A DNA stretch of 48,423 nt from Alphaproteobacteria bacterium (GCA_015233585.1 JADFXL010000003.1:1-48423), one strand, 5' to 3'; shown: positions 33,336 to 42,765, counted from the first letter of the stretch. Made by a program: numbers and translations. The notes: generated by a model not told the origin, from the letters alone.

Positions 33336-34547
33336 CTAGTGAGCGTCCGCCTCAACTGCGGCATCCGAAAGAGTAGCTGGTAAAAAGCGCAATACGGTAC
33401 AGGCAAGCACGGCCAACAGAAGGGTAATCGCTATACCGCTCAACCCTAGCATTATCTCCGGCAACGACGGCGCATAGGAGCCGACAACTCCATCAAAGTA
33501 AGATGAACTGACCTCAACGCCAGGGAACAACACAAGGGGATAGGCTTGACCACCGACGATGATGACGAAAATCTGCGCAATGCCGCCAATAAGTACCAGC
33601 ACCGAAGACAAAATCAGCGATTTGCGATGCCCCCGCAACACTGGCAGCAGCAACAAAACCAGTGGAACTATGGACCCAAGAGCTATCTGCACCACCCAGA
33701 ACAAGAACGTATACGCTCCCCCGTCCCTAAGGATAAATTGCTCAACACCAATTCGACCTGCCGAATACATATTGGTCAGATGTTGAACCGTAACGAAATA
33801 GACGACGGCGGCCACAAAGATCGCAAGCAGACGCTGGAGCCGAGTTACGACCACGTCGCCCAATTCTCGCCCTGCCCCCTTGAACATGGCCACCAGCACA
33901 AGCAGGAAGAAGGCAAGGCCGAACGAGAACGACATGGCAATGAACTCCGGCGCCATAATCGCCGAGTTATAGGCCTGACGTGACACCAGAAACCCGAAAA
34001 TAGATCCCGTACCGGTGGTAAGGGTCAGGCGCCACAGGAAGGCGATAAATGCGGCCAGCTTGTAATATGGCTTGCCATCCCTGGACATCATGGTCCAGAG
34101 ATAAGCCGCAACGATGACGAAAAACCCGGAATAAAGGATCACGTTCCAAGCGAAGATCGACTTGAAATTATACGAGGTCATGGCCACGATCAGCCGGTCC
34201 GGGCGTCCAAGGTCAAGAACCAGAACCGCCAGGCCACCAGCCAACAGCGCCAGCGCCATCAAGCCCGACAGGCGCGATAGTGGCTTGTAGACAGCCACGT
34301 CGAAAACCGAGCCAATCGACGCAATGTTAAGTGCCCCCGAAGCGGCGACAATCAGGAAAACCGCGAAAGTATGAGGCATACCCCAGACAATCTGCTGATT
34401 CATCCCGGTCACATAGTGCCCGTTGTATTCCATATAAAAGGCGGCGCCAAGCCCCGCAAGGATGAACAGGCCTATCACCCCAACCACGGCGAAAAATCCG
34501 GGGCTTTTGCCTTCCAGTTCGCGGTAGACGATGCTTTTCATGGCCAT
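33336..34547 (-). CDS. dsrP: DsrP, NrfD-like integral membrane quinone-reactive subunit
   Basis: The 403-residue protein has about ten membrane helices in the NrfD/PsrC pattern (FILAGLGAAFYMEYNGHYVTG, GRPDRLIVAM and WTMMSRDG are recognisable). DsrP is the quinone-facing membrane part of the DsrMKJOP complex and works with the periplasmic ferredoxin DsrO and cytochrome DsrJ. The ATG at 34547 lies 13 bases after the dsrO stop; a second ATG is two codons in. It is the last gene of the contiguous dsrA-P run. Confidence 0.94.
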   Translation of the reverse strand: MAMKSIVYRELEGKSPGFFAVVGVIGLFILAGLGAAFYMEYNGHYVTGMNQQIVWGMPHTFAVFLIVAASGALNIASIGSVFDVAVYKPLSRLSGLMALALLAGGLAVLVLDLGRPDRLIVAMTSYNFKSIFAWNVILYSGFFVIVAAYLWTMMSRDGKPYYKLAAFIAFLWRLTLTTGTGSIFGFLVSRQAYNSAIMAPEFIAMSFSFGLAFFLLVLVAMFKGAGRELGDVVVTRLQRLLAIFVAAVVYFVTVQHLTNMYSAGRIGVEQFILRDGGAYTFLFWVVQIALGSIVPLVLLLLPVLRGHRKSLILSSVLVLIGGIAQIFVIIVGGQAYPLVLFPGVEVSSSYFDGVVGSYAPSLPEIMLGLSGIAITLLLAVLACTVLRFLPATLSDAAVEADAH

Positions 34548-34560
34548 TGGTTCGCTTCTC

Positions 34561-35358
34561 TCAGATGCCCTGGTAATAAATTCCCGGTTTCACCCCGAGA
34601 TCGGTTCGGATCTGCGTCGTGGCGTAGACAGCGACACGCTTGGCGATATCGCTACCGGGATTGTTAAGATCCCCAAACAGCATTGCCCCGCTGCCTTTGG
34701 CTCCGCATTGTTCAACACACGCCGGCAGACGGTCGGCGTCGATCCGGTGAACGCAAAGTGTGCAGGCTTCGACGCAACCCTTGCCCCGAGGCATGTGGGA
34801 CCGCTGATCTTCGGTCTCCTCATGGACAAAAGAACGTGCCTTGTAGGGACAAGCCATCATGCAAAAACGACAACCGATACAGATATGCCGGTCCACCAGT
34901 ACGATGCCGTCGGCCCGCTTGAACGAAGCGCCGGTAGGGCACACGTCTACGCAGGGGGGGCTGGCGCAGTGCTGGCACATCACCGGGAGCGAAAACTTAC
35001 GTCCCGTACTGCTGTCGTTGATATTAACCTTGCGGATCCACTGGGGATCGGAAGTCGGGCGGCCGTGGCCCTCCCAACCTTGCTCCTGACGACAGGCATC
35101 GACACAAACACTACAGCCGCTATCGCATTTGGTGGCATCAATGAGTATCCCCCACCGCTGCTTGGCGGATGCGGCTTCTTCGACCGGCTTGGCGTCTGCG
35201 ACACTAATCAGCGTGACACCGGGAGCCAGAGAAACAACCCCCGTAAACACCCCCGCCGTGGCGATACCCGCAATAAAACCACGGCGCGACACCGCAGGAT
35301 CGGCTGCCTCACTCCGGCAGGAGGCTGTCATGACGGCGCACGACCGACGCTCGCTCAT
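34561..35358 (-). CDS. dsrO: DsrO, periplasmic Tat-exported ferredoxin
   Basis: The ATG at 35358 has AAGGGGA nine bases upstream; ATGs at 35379 and 35376 overlap the dsrJ stop and are alternatives. The 265-residue protein has a twin-arginine signal (SRRGFIAGIATAG) and four ferredoxin-type cysteine clusters: CDSGCSVCVDAC, CQHCASPPCVDVC, CIGCRFCMMAC and CTLCVHRID...CVEQC. This equals the NrfC/DsrO layout with up to four [4Fe-4S] clusters. It passes electrons between DsrJ and DsrP on the periplasmic side. Genes dsrJ, dsrO and dsrP are tightly packed. Confidence 0.95.
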   Translation of the reverse strand: MSERRSCAVMTASCRSEAADPAVSRRGFIAGIATAGVFTGVVSLAPGVTLISVADAKPVEEAASAKQRWGILIDATKCDSGCSVCVDACRQEQGWEGHGRPTSDPQWIRKVNINDSSTGRKFSLPVMCQHCASPPCVDVCPTGASFKRADGIVLVDRHICIGCRFCMMACPYKARSFVHEETEDQRSHMPRGKGCVEACTLCVHRIDADRLPACVEQCGAKGSGAMLFGDLNNPGSDIAKRVAVYATTQIRTDLGVKPGIYYQGI

Positions 35359-35375
35359 GGATTCATCCCCTTCCA

Positions 35376-35765
35376 TCATGGCACGGCCCTCTGCTCTGGA
35401 GCATTCGGAGTCGAGGCATGACAATCAAAGCAGTCAGGTCTCACACCAGCGTATTCGTGACAGGCGTTGCAAAAATGAGCCGGATTCCTGATCGTCACTG
35501 GCTTGCCATCGGCACCTTTCACAACATGGCACGTAAAGCAATTCGCCAGACTGTAGGTTCTGGTGCGGATCCCATCACGCATCGTCTCGACCCGGTGATG
35601 CTTGAGCATCTCCATATGGTTCCGCCGCATGAACTGCGTGTCCGCGACACAATGATCACCCATGCCCTTTGGAATCGTTGGCAAGGGTCCGTCCCCGGCC
35701 GTCGCCGAAGCAACGCCCAGAAGCGTCACCATCAGCACGGCCAGAATGAAGCGGAATCCGGTCAT
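35376..35765 (-). CDS. dsrJ: DsrJ, periplasmic triheme cytochrome c
   Basis: Start at the ATG at 35765, 8 bases after dsrL; the longer upstream frame is within dsrL. The 129-residue protein has an N-terminal signal or anchor (FILAVLMVTLLGVASATAG) and three haem c motifs: CFTCH, CNACH and CFDCH. Cys in DHCVAD, before the first haem motif, may be the unusual Cys ligand reported for a DsrJ haem. It is part of DsrMKJOP and handles electrons in the periplasm. Confidence 0.95.
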   Translation of the reverse strand: MTGFRFILAVLMVTLLGVASATAGDGPLPTIPKGMGDHCVADTQFMRRNHMEMLKHHRVETMRDGIRTRTYSLANCFTCHVVKGADGKPVTIRNPAHFCNACHEYAGVRPDCFDCHASTPNAPEQRAVP

Positions 35766-35773
35766 CGCACCTC

Positions 35774-37705
35774 TTACTCCTCGCCCATACCCATCTGGAT
35801 GTAGCCCGTCGGGCAAACCTCCGCGCAAATATGACAACCGATGCACTTGGCATAGTCGGTGGTCACATAGCGCCCGATCGCGTGTTCCTTTTTGGGCACA
35901 CGAAGAACCGCACCCTGCGGACAATAGATCAAGCATTGGTCACATTCGAAGCACAGGCCGCAACTCATGCACCGATTGCCCTCGGTAATGGCCTGTTTCT
36001 CACTCAACCCCTGGAACCGTTCCTTGAAGTTGCCCAGCACGCTACTGGCGTCAATATGAACCTCGGAGCGGCGGTTCAATGCTTCATACCGGAAGTGGGC
36101 CAGGAACAACTTTTCATGCGGAACGATTTCCCGCGACGAACGGTCTTCAAAGTTGTGAATGGCAAATTTCGCAGAACTGGTACCCCACCTCTCACCGGAC
36201 GGACACACATCCGGCTCCAGTTTGCGGGACCGCAATTCGTCCAACAGGTTGAAGTGGTTCACATCGACCTTGGGCCGCTTGTCCAGCTCACGACCGTTGA
36301 CATAATCGTCAATGCTTTCGCCGGCGATCCGGGCGTGGCCAATGGCGGTGGTCAGGAGATGCGGCTTAACCACGTCACCACCCACAAAATGCCCGCGCTT
36401 GGCCGATGCCCGATAGAACTTGTCGGCGTTCATCTGGCCCCAGCCGTTGTCAAGCTCCTCAAACCCTGCGAAATCACCGCCCTGGCCGGTTGCCGAAACA
36501 ATCAGCGTGCAATCGATGTTGAACGCCTCGGCATCGCGCGTGAACATGTTCTTGCCTTCCCAATCGACGGGAACCACGCGCAATGCGGTGGCGCGACCAT
36601 CGGCACCGCGTATCACTTCCAGCGGCACCAAGCTTTCCTTGATTGCCACGCCTTCCTGAATGACCGAATCCAGCTCATGCTTGGTGGCCGGCATCTTGTC
36701 GATGGGGCGACGGTAGACGATCCACACATCGGCGCCCTCGCGACGCGCCACGGAAGCCACATCATGCACGGTCTGGCCAAGAATGACGCTTTCCGGCCGA
36801 TCCTTGTCGTGGCTATGGGTGATATGGCCGATACGACGGGCTACCGCCGCCACGTCCATGGCGGTATCGCCACCACCGATAACCAGCACCCGACCGTTGA
36901 GGTGTTGCAGCCGGCCCTCGTTAAATGCTTTGAGGAACGCGATGCCGCTAACCACGTTGGGAGCCTCGCCACCGGGCACCGGCAGGGACTTGCCCGCCTG
37001 GGCGCCGATGGCCCAGAAAACGGCGTCGAATTCCTTCTCAAGCTGCGCCATCGGTACATCGACACCGACCTTGGTATTCAGCCGGGTCTCCACACCCATG
37101 TCGAGAATACGCTGGATTTCCTTGTCGAGCACATCCTTCGGCGTGCGGTAGCCGGGAATGCCAAACCTCATCATGCCGCCCAACGACGAATAAGAATCGA
37201 AGATGGTGACGCCGTGGCCCTTCCTGCGCAAGAAATAAGCCGCCGCCAGCCCCCCTGGCCCCCCACCGACGACCGCGATCTTTTTGCCGGTTTCCCGCTC
37301 CGGCTTCGGAAAGGTCATGTTGTTGGCCAGCGCCCAATCGCCGATGTATTGCTCGATGGCATTAATGCCGACGTGCTCATCGACTTCGTTGCGATTGCAC
37401 CCATCCTGACACGGAGCCGGGCACACGCGGCCCATAATGGCGGGGAACGGGTTTGCCTTCGTCATGCGGCGAAAAGCATATTCCTCCCATCGGGTACCAT
37501 CGGCGGGCTTGTCGAGGCCACGAACGATATTCAGCCAGCCACGGATATCGTGACCGGACGGGCAGCTTCCCTGGCACGGAGGTGTCCGATGAATGTAAGT
37601 CGGACACTTATAGGAGTCGCCATTAACGACAATCTGCTCGGCGTACCTGCGCGGTTTGTTGTCGCCATCCTTGAACCGACGAAACGTCAATGCAGTGTCG
37701 CTCAT
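35774..37705 (-). CDS. dsrL: DsrL, NAD(P)H:acceptor oxidoreductase iron-sulfur flavoprotein
   Basis: Start at the ATG at 37705 with GGGAGGG upstream. The 643-residue protein resembles the glutamate synthase small subunit. It has N-terminal cysteines (CPTY, PPCQGSCPSG, CPAPCQDGC), an FAD site (VVGGGPGGLAAA), an NAD(P) site (VIGGGDTAMDVA) and a C-terminal ferredoxin module (CMSCGLCFECDQC and CIGCHICAEVC). DsrL is the electron-accepting partner of DsrAB in sulfur oxidation and passes electrons to NAD+. Its presence beside dsrEFH supports the oxidative direction. Confidence 0.95.
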   Translation of the reverse strand: MSDTALTFRRFKDGDNKPRRYAEQIVVNGDSYKCPTYIHRTPPCQGSCPSGHDIRGWLNIVRGLDKPADGTRWEEYAFRRMTKANPFPAIMGRVCPAPCQDGCNRNEVDEHVGINAIEQYIGDWALANNMTFPKPERETGKKIAVVGGGPGGLAAAYFLRRKGHGVTIFDSYSSLGGMMRFGIPGYRTPKDVLDKEIQRILDMGVETRLNTKVGVDVPMAQLEKEFDAVFWAIGAQAGKSLPVPGGEAPNVVSGIAFLKAFNEGRLQHLNGRVLVIGGGDTAMDVAAVARRIGHITHSHDKDRPESVILGQTVHDVASVARREGADVWIVYRRPIDKMPATKHELDSVIQEGVAIKESLVPLEVIRGADGRATALRVVPVDWEGKNMFTRDAEAFNIDCTLIVSATGQGGDFAGFEELDNGWGQMNADKFYRASAKRGHFVGGDVVKPHLLTTAIGHARIAGESIDDYVNGRELDKRPKVDVNHFNLLDELRSRKLEPDVCPSGERWGTSSAKFAIHNFEDRSSREIVPHEKLFLAHFRYEALNRRSEVHIDASSVLGNFKERFQGLSEKQAITEGNRCMSCGLCFECDQCLIYCPQGAVLRVPKKEHAIGRYVTTDYAKCIGCHICAEVCPTGYIQMGMGEE

Positions 37706-37861
37706 GCGTATCCCTCCCATGATTTCAATCGGCGCCGTCGTTCACTTCCAGATCCACACCGAGATGCCTTCACGCACCCGCCTGTGATTTAGCCCGCCCG
37801 CACTCGCGAGCGCCCACCAAACCACCCGGTCGTCAGCCTTCTTCGGCTCCTGGTAATTTTA

Positions 37862-39361
37862 TCAAATCTTGTTGGTTCCGAGCTGGATGGCGTTGCTGAC
37901 CAGACCATGAACCGAAACGATCATCTCCATTTTCATACCGTAGTATGGAAGTACCTTGGTAAACTGGCTCTTGCAGATGGCGCACATGGCCGCCATGTGC
38001 GTAACGCCTTCGTCGCGTATCACCTGAGCCAGCGCCTCCATACGGGGCATTGCCCCCTTGATGCGCAATTCCATCAGATCATCGGTCAAAAGACCGCCGC
38101 CGCCACCGCAGCAAAACGTCTTGTCCCCGATGGTATCCGGGTGCATGTCCACGAACTTTGGCACACAGGCCTTGATCACTTCGCGCGGCAAAATGAACTG
38201 GCCGCCGGGCATGGTCCCCATGCGCGAGGCTCTGGCCACATTGCAGGAGTCATGGACCGTCAGCACCATGCCCTGATTCGCTTCCGCGTCAACCTTGATG
38301 CCGCCGCGCTTGATCAGGTCATAAGTAAACTCAATGATATGCTGGGGCACCGGATAGGCCGGATCCAGAAAATCCCATGGCCCCGCCAACGTATTGAGGA
38401 AACTGTAGGCTACCCGCCAGGCATGGCCGCATTCCCCGAACACAATCCGCTTGACGCCAAGGTCCAGGGCCGCCTTACGGATGCGGTTGGAAACCTTGTA
38501 CATCTGTTCATAGCTACCAATGAACATGCCGAAATTGCCGGCTTCGGAGGCATACGAACTCATCGTCCAGCTCACGCCCGCCTGGTGAAACACCTTGGCG
38601 TAGCCGATCAGCCCGTCCACATGCGGCTCGGCAAAGAAATCCGCCGACGGCGTCACCAGGAGAATATCAGCCCCCTTCACGTCGAGCGGGAACCTGACGG
38701 GATGGCCGGTACCATCCTGCACGTCTTCCTCCAGGCCTTCCAGCGTATCGGCAAGCGCAGGCTTGGGCAGACCAAGATTGTTCCCGATCTTGTGAACCTT
38801 GGCGATGATTTCGTTACAGTATTTCATCCCCACGCCGATGTGGTCCATGACATCGCGGGCCGCCATCGAAATCTCGGCGGTATCGATTCCATACGGGCAG
38901 AACACCGAGCAACGCCGACACTGGGAGCACTGATGGAAATAGCTGTACCATTCGTCCAGCACTTCCTTCGTCAGATCGCGAGCCCCGACCAACGAACCGA
39001 AAACACGTCCGGTCGGGGTAAAGTAACGGCGATAGACGCTGCGAAAAAGATCCTGACGCGCGACCGGCATGTTTTTAGGGTCGCCGGTTCCCAGAAAATA
39101 GTGGCACTTGTCAGCGCACGATCCGCACTTGACGCAACTATCCAGATAAACAGCCAACGAGCGATAGCGTTTCACCAGATCGCCCATGCGATCGATGGCT
39201 TTTTTCTGCCAGTCGTCTACCAGCTCGCCAGGAAACCCCAGAGGCACGTTGTGATCGGCCTTGGCAAGAAATGGTTTCAGATGCGCCATTGCGCCGGGTG
39301 TGAACTTGGTATCGAACTCGGCGGGCACGTCGTTCAAAACCGGTATCTGGAATTCAACCAT
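37862..39361 (-). CDS. dsrK: DsrK, HdrD-like iron-sulfur subunit
   Basis: The 499-residue protein starts at an ATG with GAGGAAAAG upstream. It has two [4Fe-4S] ferredoxin motifs (CVKCGSCADKC and CSQCRRCSVFCPYG) and heterodisulfide-reductase-type CCG-like segments (FGECGHAW, HDSCNVARA, CCGGGGGLL and AAMCAICKSQ). DsrK is the cytoplasmic catalytic subunit of DsrMKJOP that reacts with the DsrC trisulfide/disulfide. A 156-bp gap separates it from dsrL. It follows dsrM by 29 bases. Confidence 0.95.
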   Translation of the reverse strand: MVEFQIPVLNDVPAEFDTKFTPGAMAHLKPFLAKADHNVPLGFPGELVDDWQKKAIDRMGDLVKRYRSLAVYLDSCVKCGSCADKCHYFLGTGDPKNMPVARQDLFRSVYRRYFTPTGRVFGSLVGARDLTKEVLDEWYSYFHQCSQCRRCSVFCPYGIDTAEISMAARDVMDHIGVGMKYCNEIIAKVHKIGNNLGLPKPALADTLEGLEEDVQDGTGHPVRFPLDVKGADILLVTPSADFFAEPHVDGLIGYAKVFHQAGVSWTMSSYASEAGNFGMFIGSYEQMYKVSNRIRKAALDLGVKRIVFGECGHAWRVAYSFLNTLAGPWDFLDPAYPVPQHIIEFTYDLIKRGGIKVDAEANQGMVLTVHDSCNVARASRMGTMPGGQFILPREVIKACVPKFVDMHPDTIGDKTFCCGGGGGLLTDDLMELRIKGAMPRMEALAQVIRDEGVTHMAAMCAICKSQFTKVLPYYGMKMEMIVSVHGLVSNAIQLGTNKI

Positions 39362-39390
39362 GACTTTTCCTCACAACCCCGGTTGCCGCA

Positions 39391-40143
39391 CTATTTGGAA
39401 CGCTGTTCGTCGAGCGGCAGAGCCCACGCGGCGATATGCCGCTTCTCGCGCGCGGTATCGGGCTGGTTACGGGTCGGACTGAAGAAAACACCCGCGACAT
39501 GCAGCAGTTTCGAAAAAGGAAACACGATCAACAACATCGCCACCAGAAACAGGTGCACCAACAGCGGTCCGTCGGCAGGCAAAGGCTGCCACGAAAACAT
39601 CATCAGACCCAGAAAGAACGCCTTGACGCCAACGATGTCGGTGTGGCTGACGAAGGTCATTGACGCACCACTTGCGCCGATGGCCAGCAGCAACAGCAAA
39701 AGCAGAATGTCGGAAGGCCCCGTGATATAACGGATTCGGACCAGCATGAAACGACGGGCCAGCAACGCGGCCAGACCTGCCATCAGGGCGAAAGCCGCAT
39801 ATTTGCCAAACGGCTGAGCCAAGGCAATCAACGTCCACACCAGCCCCAGATGGGAGGATACGAAATATCGTAGATGGCGAACAATCACCAATACCAATCC
39901 CAAATGGAACATTACGGCGAATAGCCACAACCATTTGTCGGATCGGAACAGGCTTTCAAAAATCACAACTTCACGAGCCACCCTCACCGCTGCGCCGGTC
40001 TTGGTCAGCGGGGCTGGCATGGTGGGTATGGGCAACGGCGCCGGTGTGCGTGTATAGCGCACGACCTTGTAGACGAGACCAGCCACAAATGTCGCTGCCG
40101 CCACATAAAACAGAATCGTGTATACTACCGCCACGAACGCCAT
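39391..40143 (-). CDS. dsrM: DsrM, NarI-like cytochrome b membrane subunit
   Basis: The 250-residue protein has about five or six membrane helices and histidines in helices (FAVMFHLGLVLVIVRHLRYF) suited to b-haem binding. It anchors DsrK and links it to the quinone pool. ATG at 40143 is preceded by GAAGAGG. A compact GC hairpin lies in the gap to dsrC upstream. Confidence 0.94.
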   Translation of the reverse strand: MAFVAVVYTILFYVAAATFVAGLVYKVVRYTRTPAPLPIPTMPAPLTKTGAAVRVAREVVIFESLFRSDKWLWLFAVMFHLGLVLVIVRHLRYFVSSHLGLVWTLIALAQPFGKYAAFALMAGLAALLARRFMLVRIRYITGPSDILLLLLLLAIGASGASMTFVSHTDIVGVKAFFLGLMMFSWQPLPADGPLLVHLFLVAMLLIVFPFSKLLHVAGVFFSPTRNQPDTAREKRHIAAWALPLDEQRSK

Positions 40144-40187
40144 GACGCCTCTTCCGAGTTCACGGTGAAAGCACAGGCCAAACGGAA

Positions 40188-40201
40188 CGGGGATTTCCCC
40201 G
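40188..40201 (-). terminator. hairpin in the dsrC-dsrM gap
   Basis: CGGGG and CCCCG pair around four bases, 18-31 bases after the dsrC stop. It could stabilise the 3' end of a dsrC-ending transcript or cause partial termination, giving more DsrC than DsrMKJOP. Confidence 0.45.
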
Positions 40202-40218
40202 CCCGTAAGGTCGGATAA

Positions 40219-40554
40219 TCAAATGCAGCCGGTCGGCTTCGGTAAGCCGGCGATCTTGCAGGCCTGCTTGCCCGGACCGTATGGGAACAGCTCGTACAGG
40301 TACTTGTTGTTGCCCTTGTCCGCTCCCATCTTCTTCGCGACGGCCTTCGTCAACACACGGACGGCAGGAGCAATCTGGTATTCGTTGTAGTACTCGCGCA
40401 AGAAGTTCACGACCTCCCAATGCTCGGAGGTCATGTTGATGCCTTCCTTCTCCGCGAGTAGAGCCGCCAACTCTTCGGTCCACACATTGACATCGAGAAT
40501 ATAGCCTTCCTCGTCGTGCTCGAAGCTCTTACCACCAATTTCGTAGGCCGGCAT
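40219..40554 (-). CDS. dsrC: DsrC sulfur carrier protein
   Basis: Start at the ATG at 40554; upstream in-frame residues are not DsrC-like. The 111-residue protein has the flexible C-terminal arm with both redox cysteines, Cys99 and Cys110, in ACKIAGLPKPTGCI. Their 11-residue spacing and the penultimate position of the last Cys mark true DsrC, not TusE. It receives persulfide from DsrEFH, presents it to DsrAB and is recycled by DsrK. The gene sits between dsrH and dsrM as in Allochromatium. Confidence 0.97.
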   Translation of the reverse strand: MPAYEIGGKSFEHDEEGYILDVNVWTEELAALLAEKEGINMTSEHWEVVNFLREYYNEYQIAPAVRVLTKAVAKKMGADKGNNKYLYELFPYGPGKQACKIAGLPKPTGCI

Positions 40555-40594
40555 TCGATAACTCCTCTTGTTCTTAATTTCTAATGTTTTAACA

Positions 40595-40897
40595 CTACAG
40601 CCAAGCGTTGACAGTTCCATGCTCGACGGTCAGATCGACGAATTCATCGTAACCAATCACGGTAATTCCGTCCAGCACCTGAGCTTCATCGAAACCACGC
40701 GCCCGAAGATCCGGGCCCAGGACGAATACCTTAAACGCCTGGGTTGCCTGCGACACTCTCGACGCAACGTTGGTACCCTTGGTCGCCGCATAGACGGCGT
40801 CCTCGTACAGAAGAATGGCGCTTCCCTTTGCGGCCCTGGTCAGGCAGGCGTCAAGAGCGTTGCGTTCAAATGGCGACTTGTTAACGGTATGCAACAT
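40595..40897 (-). CDS. dsrH: DsrH sulfur-transfer subunit (TusB family)
   Basis: The 100-residue protein matches the DsrH/TusB family, with the conserved Cys18 (ALDAC) and the LLYEDAVYAA core. It forms the DsrE2F2H2 hexamer that relays sulfur toward DsrC. Its start is 13 bases after dsrF, with GAAGGGA upstream. Confidence 0.93.
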   Translation of the reverse strand: MLHTVNKSPFERNALDACLTRAAKGSAILLYEDAVYAATKGTNVASRVSQATQAFKVFVLGPDLRARGFDEAQVLDGITVIGYDEFVDLTVEHGTVNAWL

Positions 40898-40910
40898 TGA
40901 CAGTGTCCCT

Positions 40911-41297
40911 TCAACCGCTCAGCACAACATCCATGGAATCGATGAGGGCCGTCATGGCTGCCCGGTCGATAATCTCCACCGGCACCATGAGGTCGCTGGC
41001 TGCGATCCCCCGCTCGTCGAGCGATTCCTTTTCCACATAGAGCTTTTCGATGTCGTACCCGTCGAGCGCCCGATACGTCGGTGAGAAATTCTTCATCTCG
41101 ACGCCCTTGGTATCCTGGCCTTTTTTGATCTGATACACCCCGTCGTCAACAAAGGCGAGGTGAACGTCCTGATCGAATGCCGCCGAGATAAGCACCATCT
41201 CCAGCACCTCAAGCGCATAGATGGTGCCGTAGGGGGCCTTGCGATTGACGTACATGAATTTCTTGACAACGCCCGAGGAATTCTCGTCCGTGCTCAT
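40911..41297 (-). CDS. dsrF: DsrF sulfur-transfer subunit (TusC family)
   Basis: Start at the ATG at 41297, with GAGGGGGGAAG upstream; the longer frame overlaps dsrE. The 128-residue protein has the TusC/DsrF core (FMYVNRKAPYGTIYALEVLEM in part) and the LAFVDDGVYQI strand. It contains no cysteine, as expected of the structural member of DsrEFH. It lies 11 bases after dsrE. Confidence 0.93.
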   Translation of the reverse strand: MSTDENSSGVVKKFMYVNRKAPYGTIYALEVLEMVLISAAFDQDVHLAFVDDGVYQIKKGQDTKGVEMKNFSPTYRALDGYDIEKLYVEKESLDERGIAASDLMVPVEIIDRAAMTALIDSMDVVLSG

Positions 41298-41308
41298 ATC
41301 TTCCCCCC

Positions 41309-41668
41309 TCAATCGCCGAACACAATGAGACGGTCGGAATGAACGCCCGCCTCGATGAGCTGACCCAGGCCGGAAATCCGAAATCCGTCGGCCAGAACTT
41401 CGTCCTTGATGCCCCGCCGCAACGCGGCGGCAACACATACGACCAAGTCCAGACCATGCGCCTTGCCCAGCTCCGACCACCGCTTGGTGATATTGCGGTC
41501 GTCGGACGGCGGCTCGGTAAGCTTGTTCGCGTTATTCACACCATCGTAATAGAAGAACACGCGAAAAATCTTATGACCCTTGCCCAGTGCGGCCTTGACG
41601 AACTGATACGCCGAGTCCGAGGCTTGATGGTTGTAAGGGCCTTCGTTGACCAGAATGCCAAACTGCAT
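41309..41668 (-). CDS. dsrE: DsrE sulfurtransferase (TusD family)
   Basis: Start at the ATG at 41668 with AAGGGGG upstream. The 119-residue protein has the conserved active cysteine at position 78 (LDLVVCVAAALRRG), the same number as Cys78 reported for Allochromatium DsrE, and the FFYYDGVNNA segment. It accepts persulfide sulfur and passes it to DsrC. It follows dsrB by 26 bases. Together with dsrF and dsrH it marks the oxidative type of dsr cluster. Confidence 0.95.
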   Translation of the reverse strand: MQFGILVNEGPYNHQASDSAYQFVKAALGKGHKIFRVFFYYDGVNNANKLTEPPSDDRNITKRWSELGKAHGLDLVVCVAAALRRGIKDEVLADGFRISGLGQLIEAGVHSDRLIVFGD

Positions 41669-41694
41669 TATTTCCCCCTTTGACACCGGCCAGC

Positions 41695-42765
41695 CTAGAA
41701 CCGAACCTGAGAGGAGGCGTTCAGGCTGCTACGGCCGCCCTTCCAGCTCTCGAAGTGGTACTTGGTGAACGGCAAGTCGGTCAATTCGAAGAACCGTGGC
41801 CAACCAATACGGGCGATCCACTCACCCATACGTTCCCACGGACGACCATCCGCCTTGTAGGCATTCAGGATCTTCTTCACAACGGCGCCGACTTCCGGCC
41901 AACGCGGAGCATTGTTCGGCAGACCAGCGATTACCAACTTGTGGAAGGCCGGCTTGGAGCGGGTCGAGGAGTGCTTGCCGCCAACCCAGATGGCCAGCTT
42001 TGAATTCTCCGGGTCGTTGATCTGCATGGGCGGGCATGGAGGATAACAGGCACCGCAGCACATGCACTTCTTTTCGTCAACTTCCAGACTAGGCTTGCCG
42101 TTTACCAGCGCGGGACGAATTGCCGCCACCGGGCAGCGCGCCACTACGGCTGGACGCTCGCACACGTTGGCGACCAGGTCATGGTTGATCTTCGGCGGCT
42201 TCGTGTGCTGAATGTTGATCGCGATATCGCCCTGGCCACCGCAATTGCTCTGGCAGGACGAGGTCGTGATCTTCACGCGGTTGGGGAATTCCTCGGTCTT
42301 GAACTCATGGATAAGATCGTCCATGAGGGCCTTGACCACGCCCGAAGCGTCGGTGCCAGGAATGTCGCAGTGCAGCCAACCCTGGGTGTGGGAGATGGTG
42401 GACACCGAGTTACCGGTGCCGCCCACGGGAAAGCCGTCGCCTTCGAGCTTGGCAACCAGAGGGGCGACCCTGGATTCGTCGGTTACCATGAACTCGATGT
42501 TGGCGCGCGTGGTAAAGCGGACATAGCCGTCGGCAAACTTATCTGCAATGTCGCAGAGCTGGCGGATCGTATACACGTCCAACTGCCGCGCCGTACCCGC
42601 TTTCACCGTCCAAATCTGATCGCCGCTTTCCGCGACGTGACGCAACACGCCCGGGCGCGGGCGGTCATGCCAAGCCCAATGCCCGTAGTTCTTCTTCATA
42701 GTCGGGTGCATATACAGGAACGGATCCGGCACACCGCTTTCCGTCGGACGACGCAACTCCGCCAT
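41695..42765 (-). CDS. dsrB: DsrB, dissimilatory sulfite reductase beta subunit
   Basis: Two ATGs are adjacent; the one at 42765 has better spacing to GGAGG than that at 42768. The 356-residue protein shows the DsrB segments TQGWLHCDIPGTDAS, the cysteine sets SSCQSNCGGQGDIAINIQHT and a ferredoxin module (CMCCGACYPPCPPM). It forms the alpha2-beta2 enzyme with siroheme and iron-sulfur clusters that here probably oxidises persulfide to sulfite. It lies 92 bases after dsrA. Confidence 0.97.
   Translation of the reverse strand: MAELRRPTESGVPDPFLYMHPTMKKNYGHWAWHDRPRPGVLRHVAESGDQIWTVKAGTARQLDVYTIRQLCDIADKFADGYVRFTTRANIEFMVTDESRVAPLVAKLEGDGFPVGGTGNSVSTISHTQGWLHCDIPGTDASGVVKALMDDLIHEFKTEEFPNRVKITTSSCQSNCGGQGDIAINIQHTKPPKINHDLVANVCERPAVVARCPVAAIRPALVNGKPSLEVDEKKCMCCGACYPPCPPMQINDPENSKLAIWVGGKHSSTRSKPAFHKLVIAGLPNNAPRWPEVGAVVKKILNAYKADGRPWERMGEWIARIGWPRFFELTDLPFTKYHFESWKGGRSSLNASSQVRF

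Noticed and set aside
35831-37792. 653-codon plus-strand frame over dsrL
   Set aside because: Antisense shadow of DsrL; high GC third positions keep the frame open.
37907-39730. 607-codon plus-strand frame over dsrK and dsrM
   Set aside because: Antisense shadow of well-identified genes.
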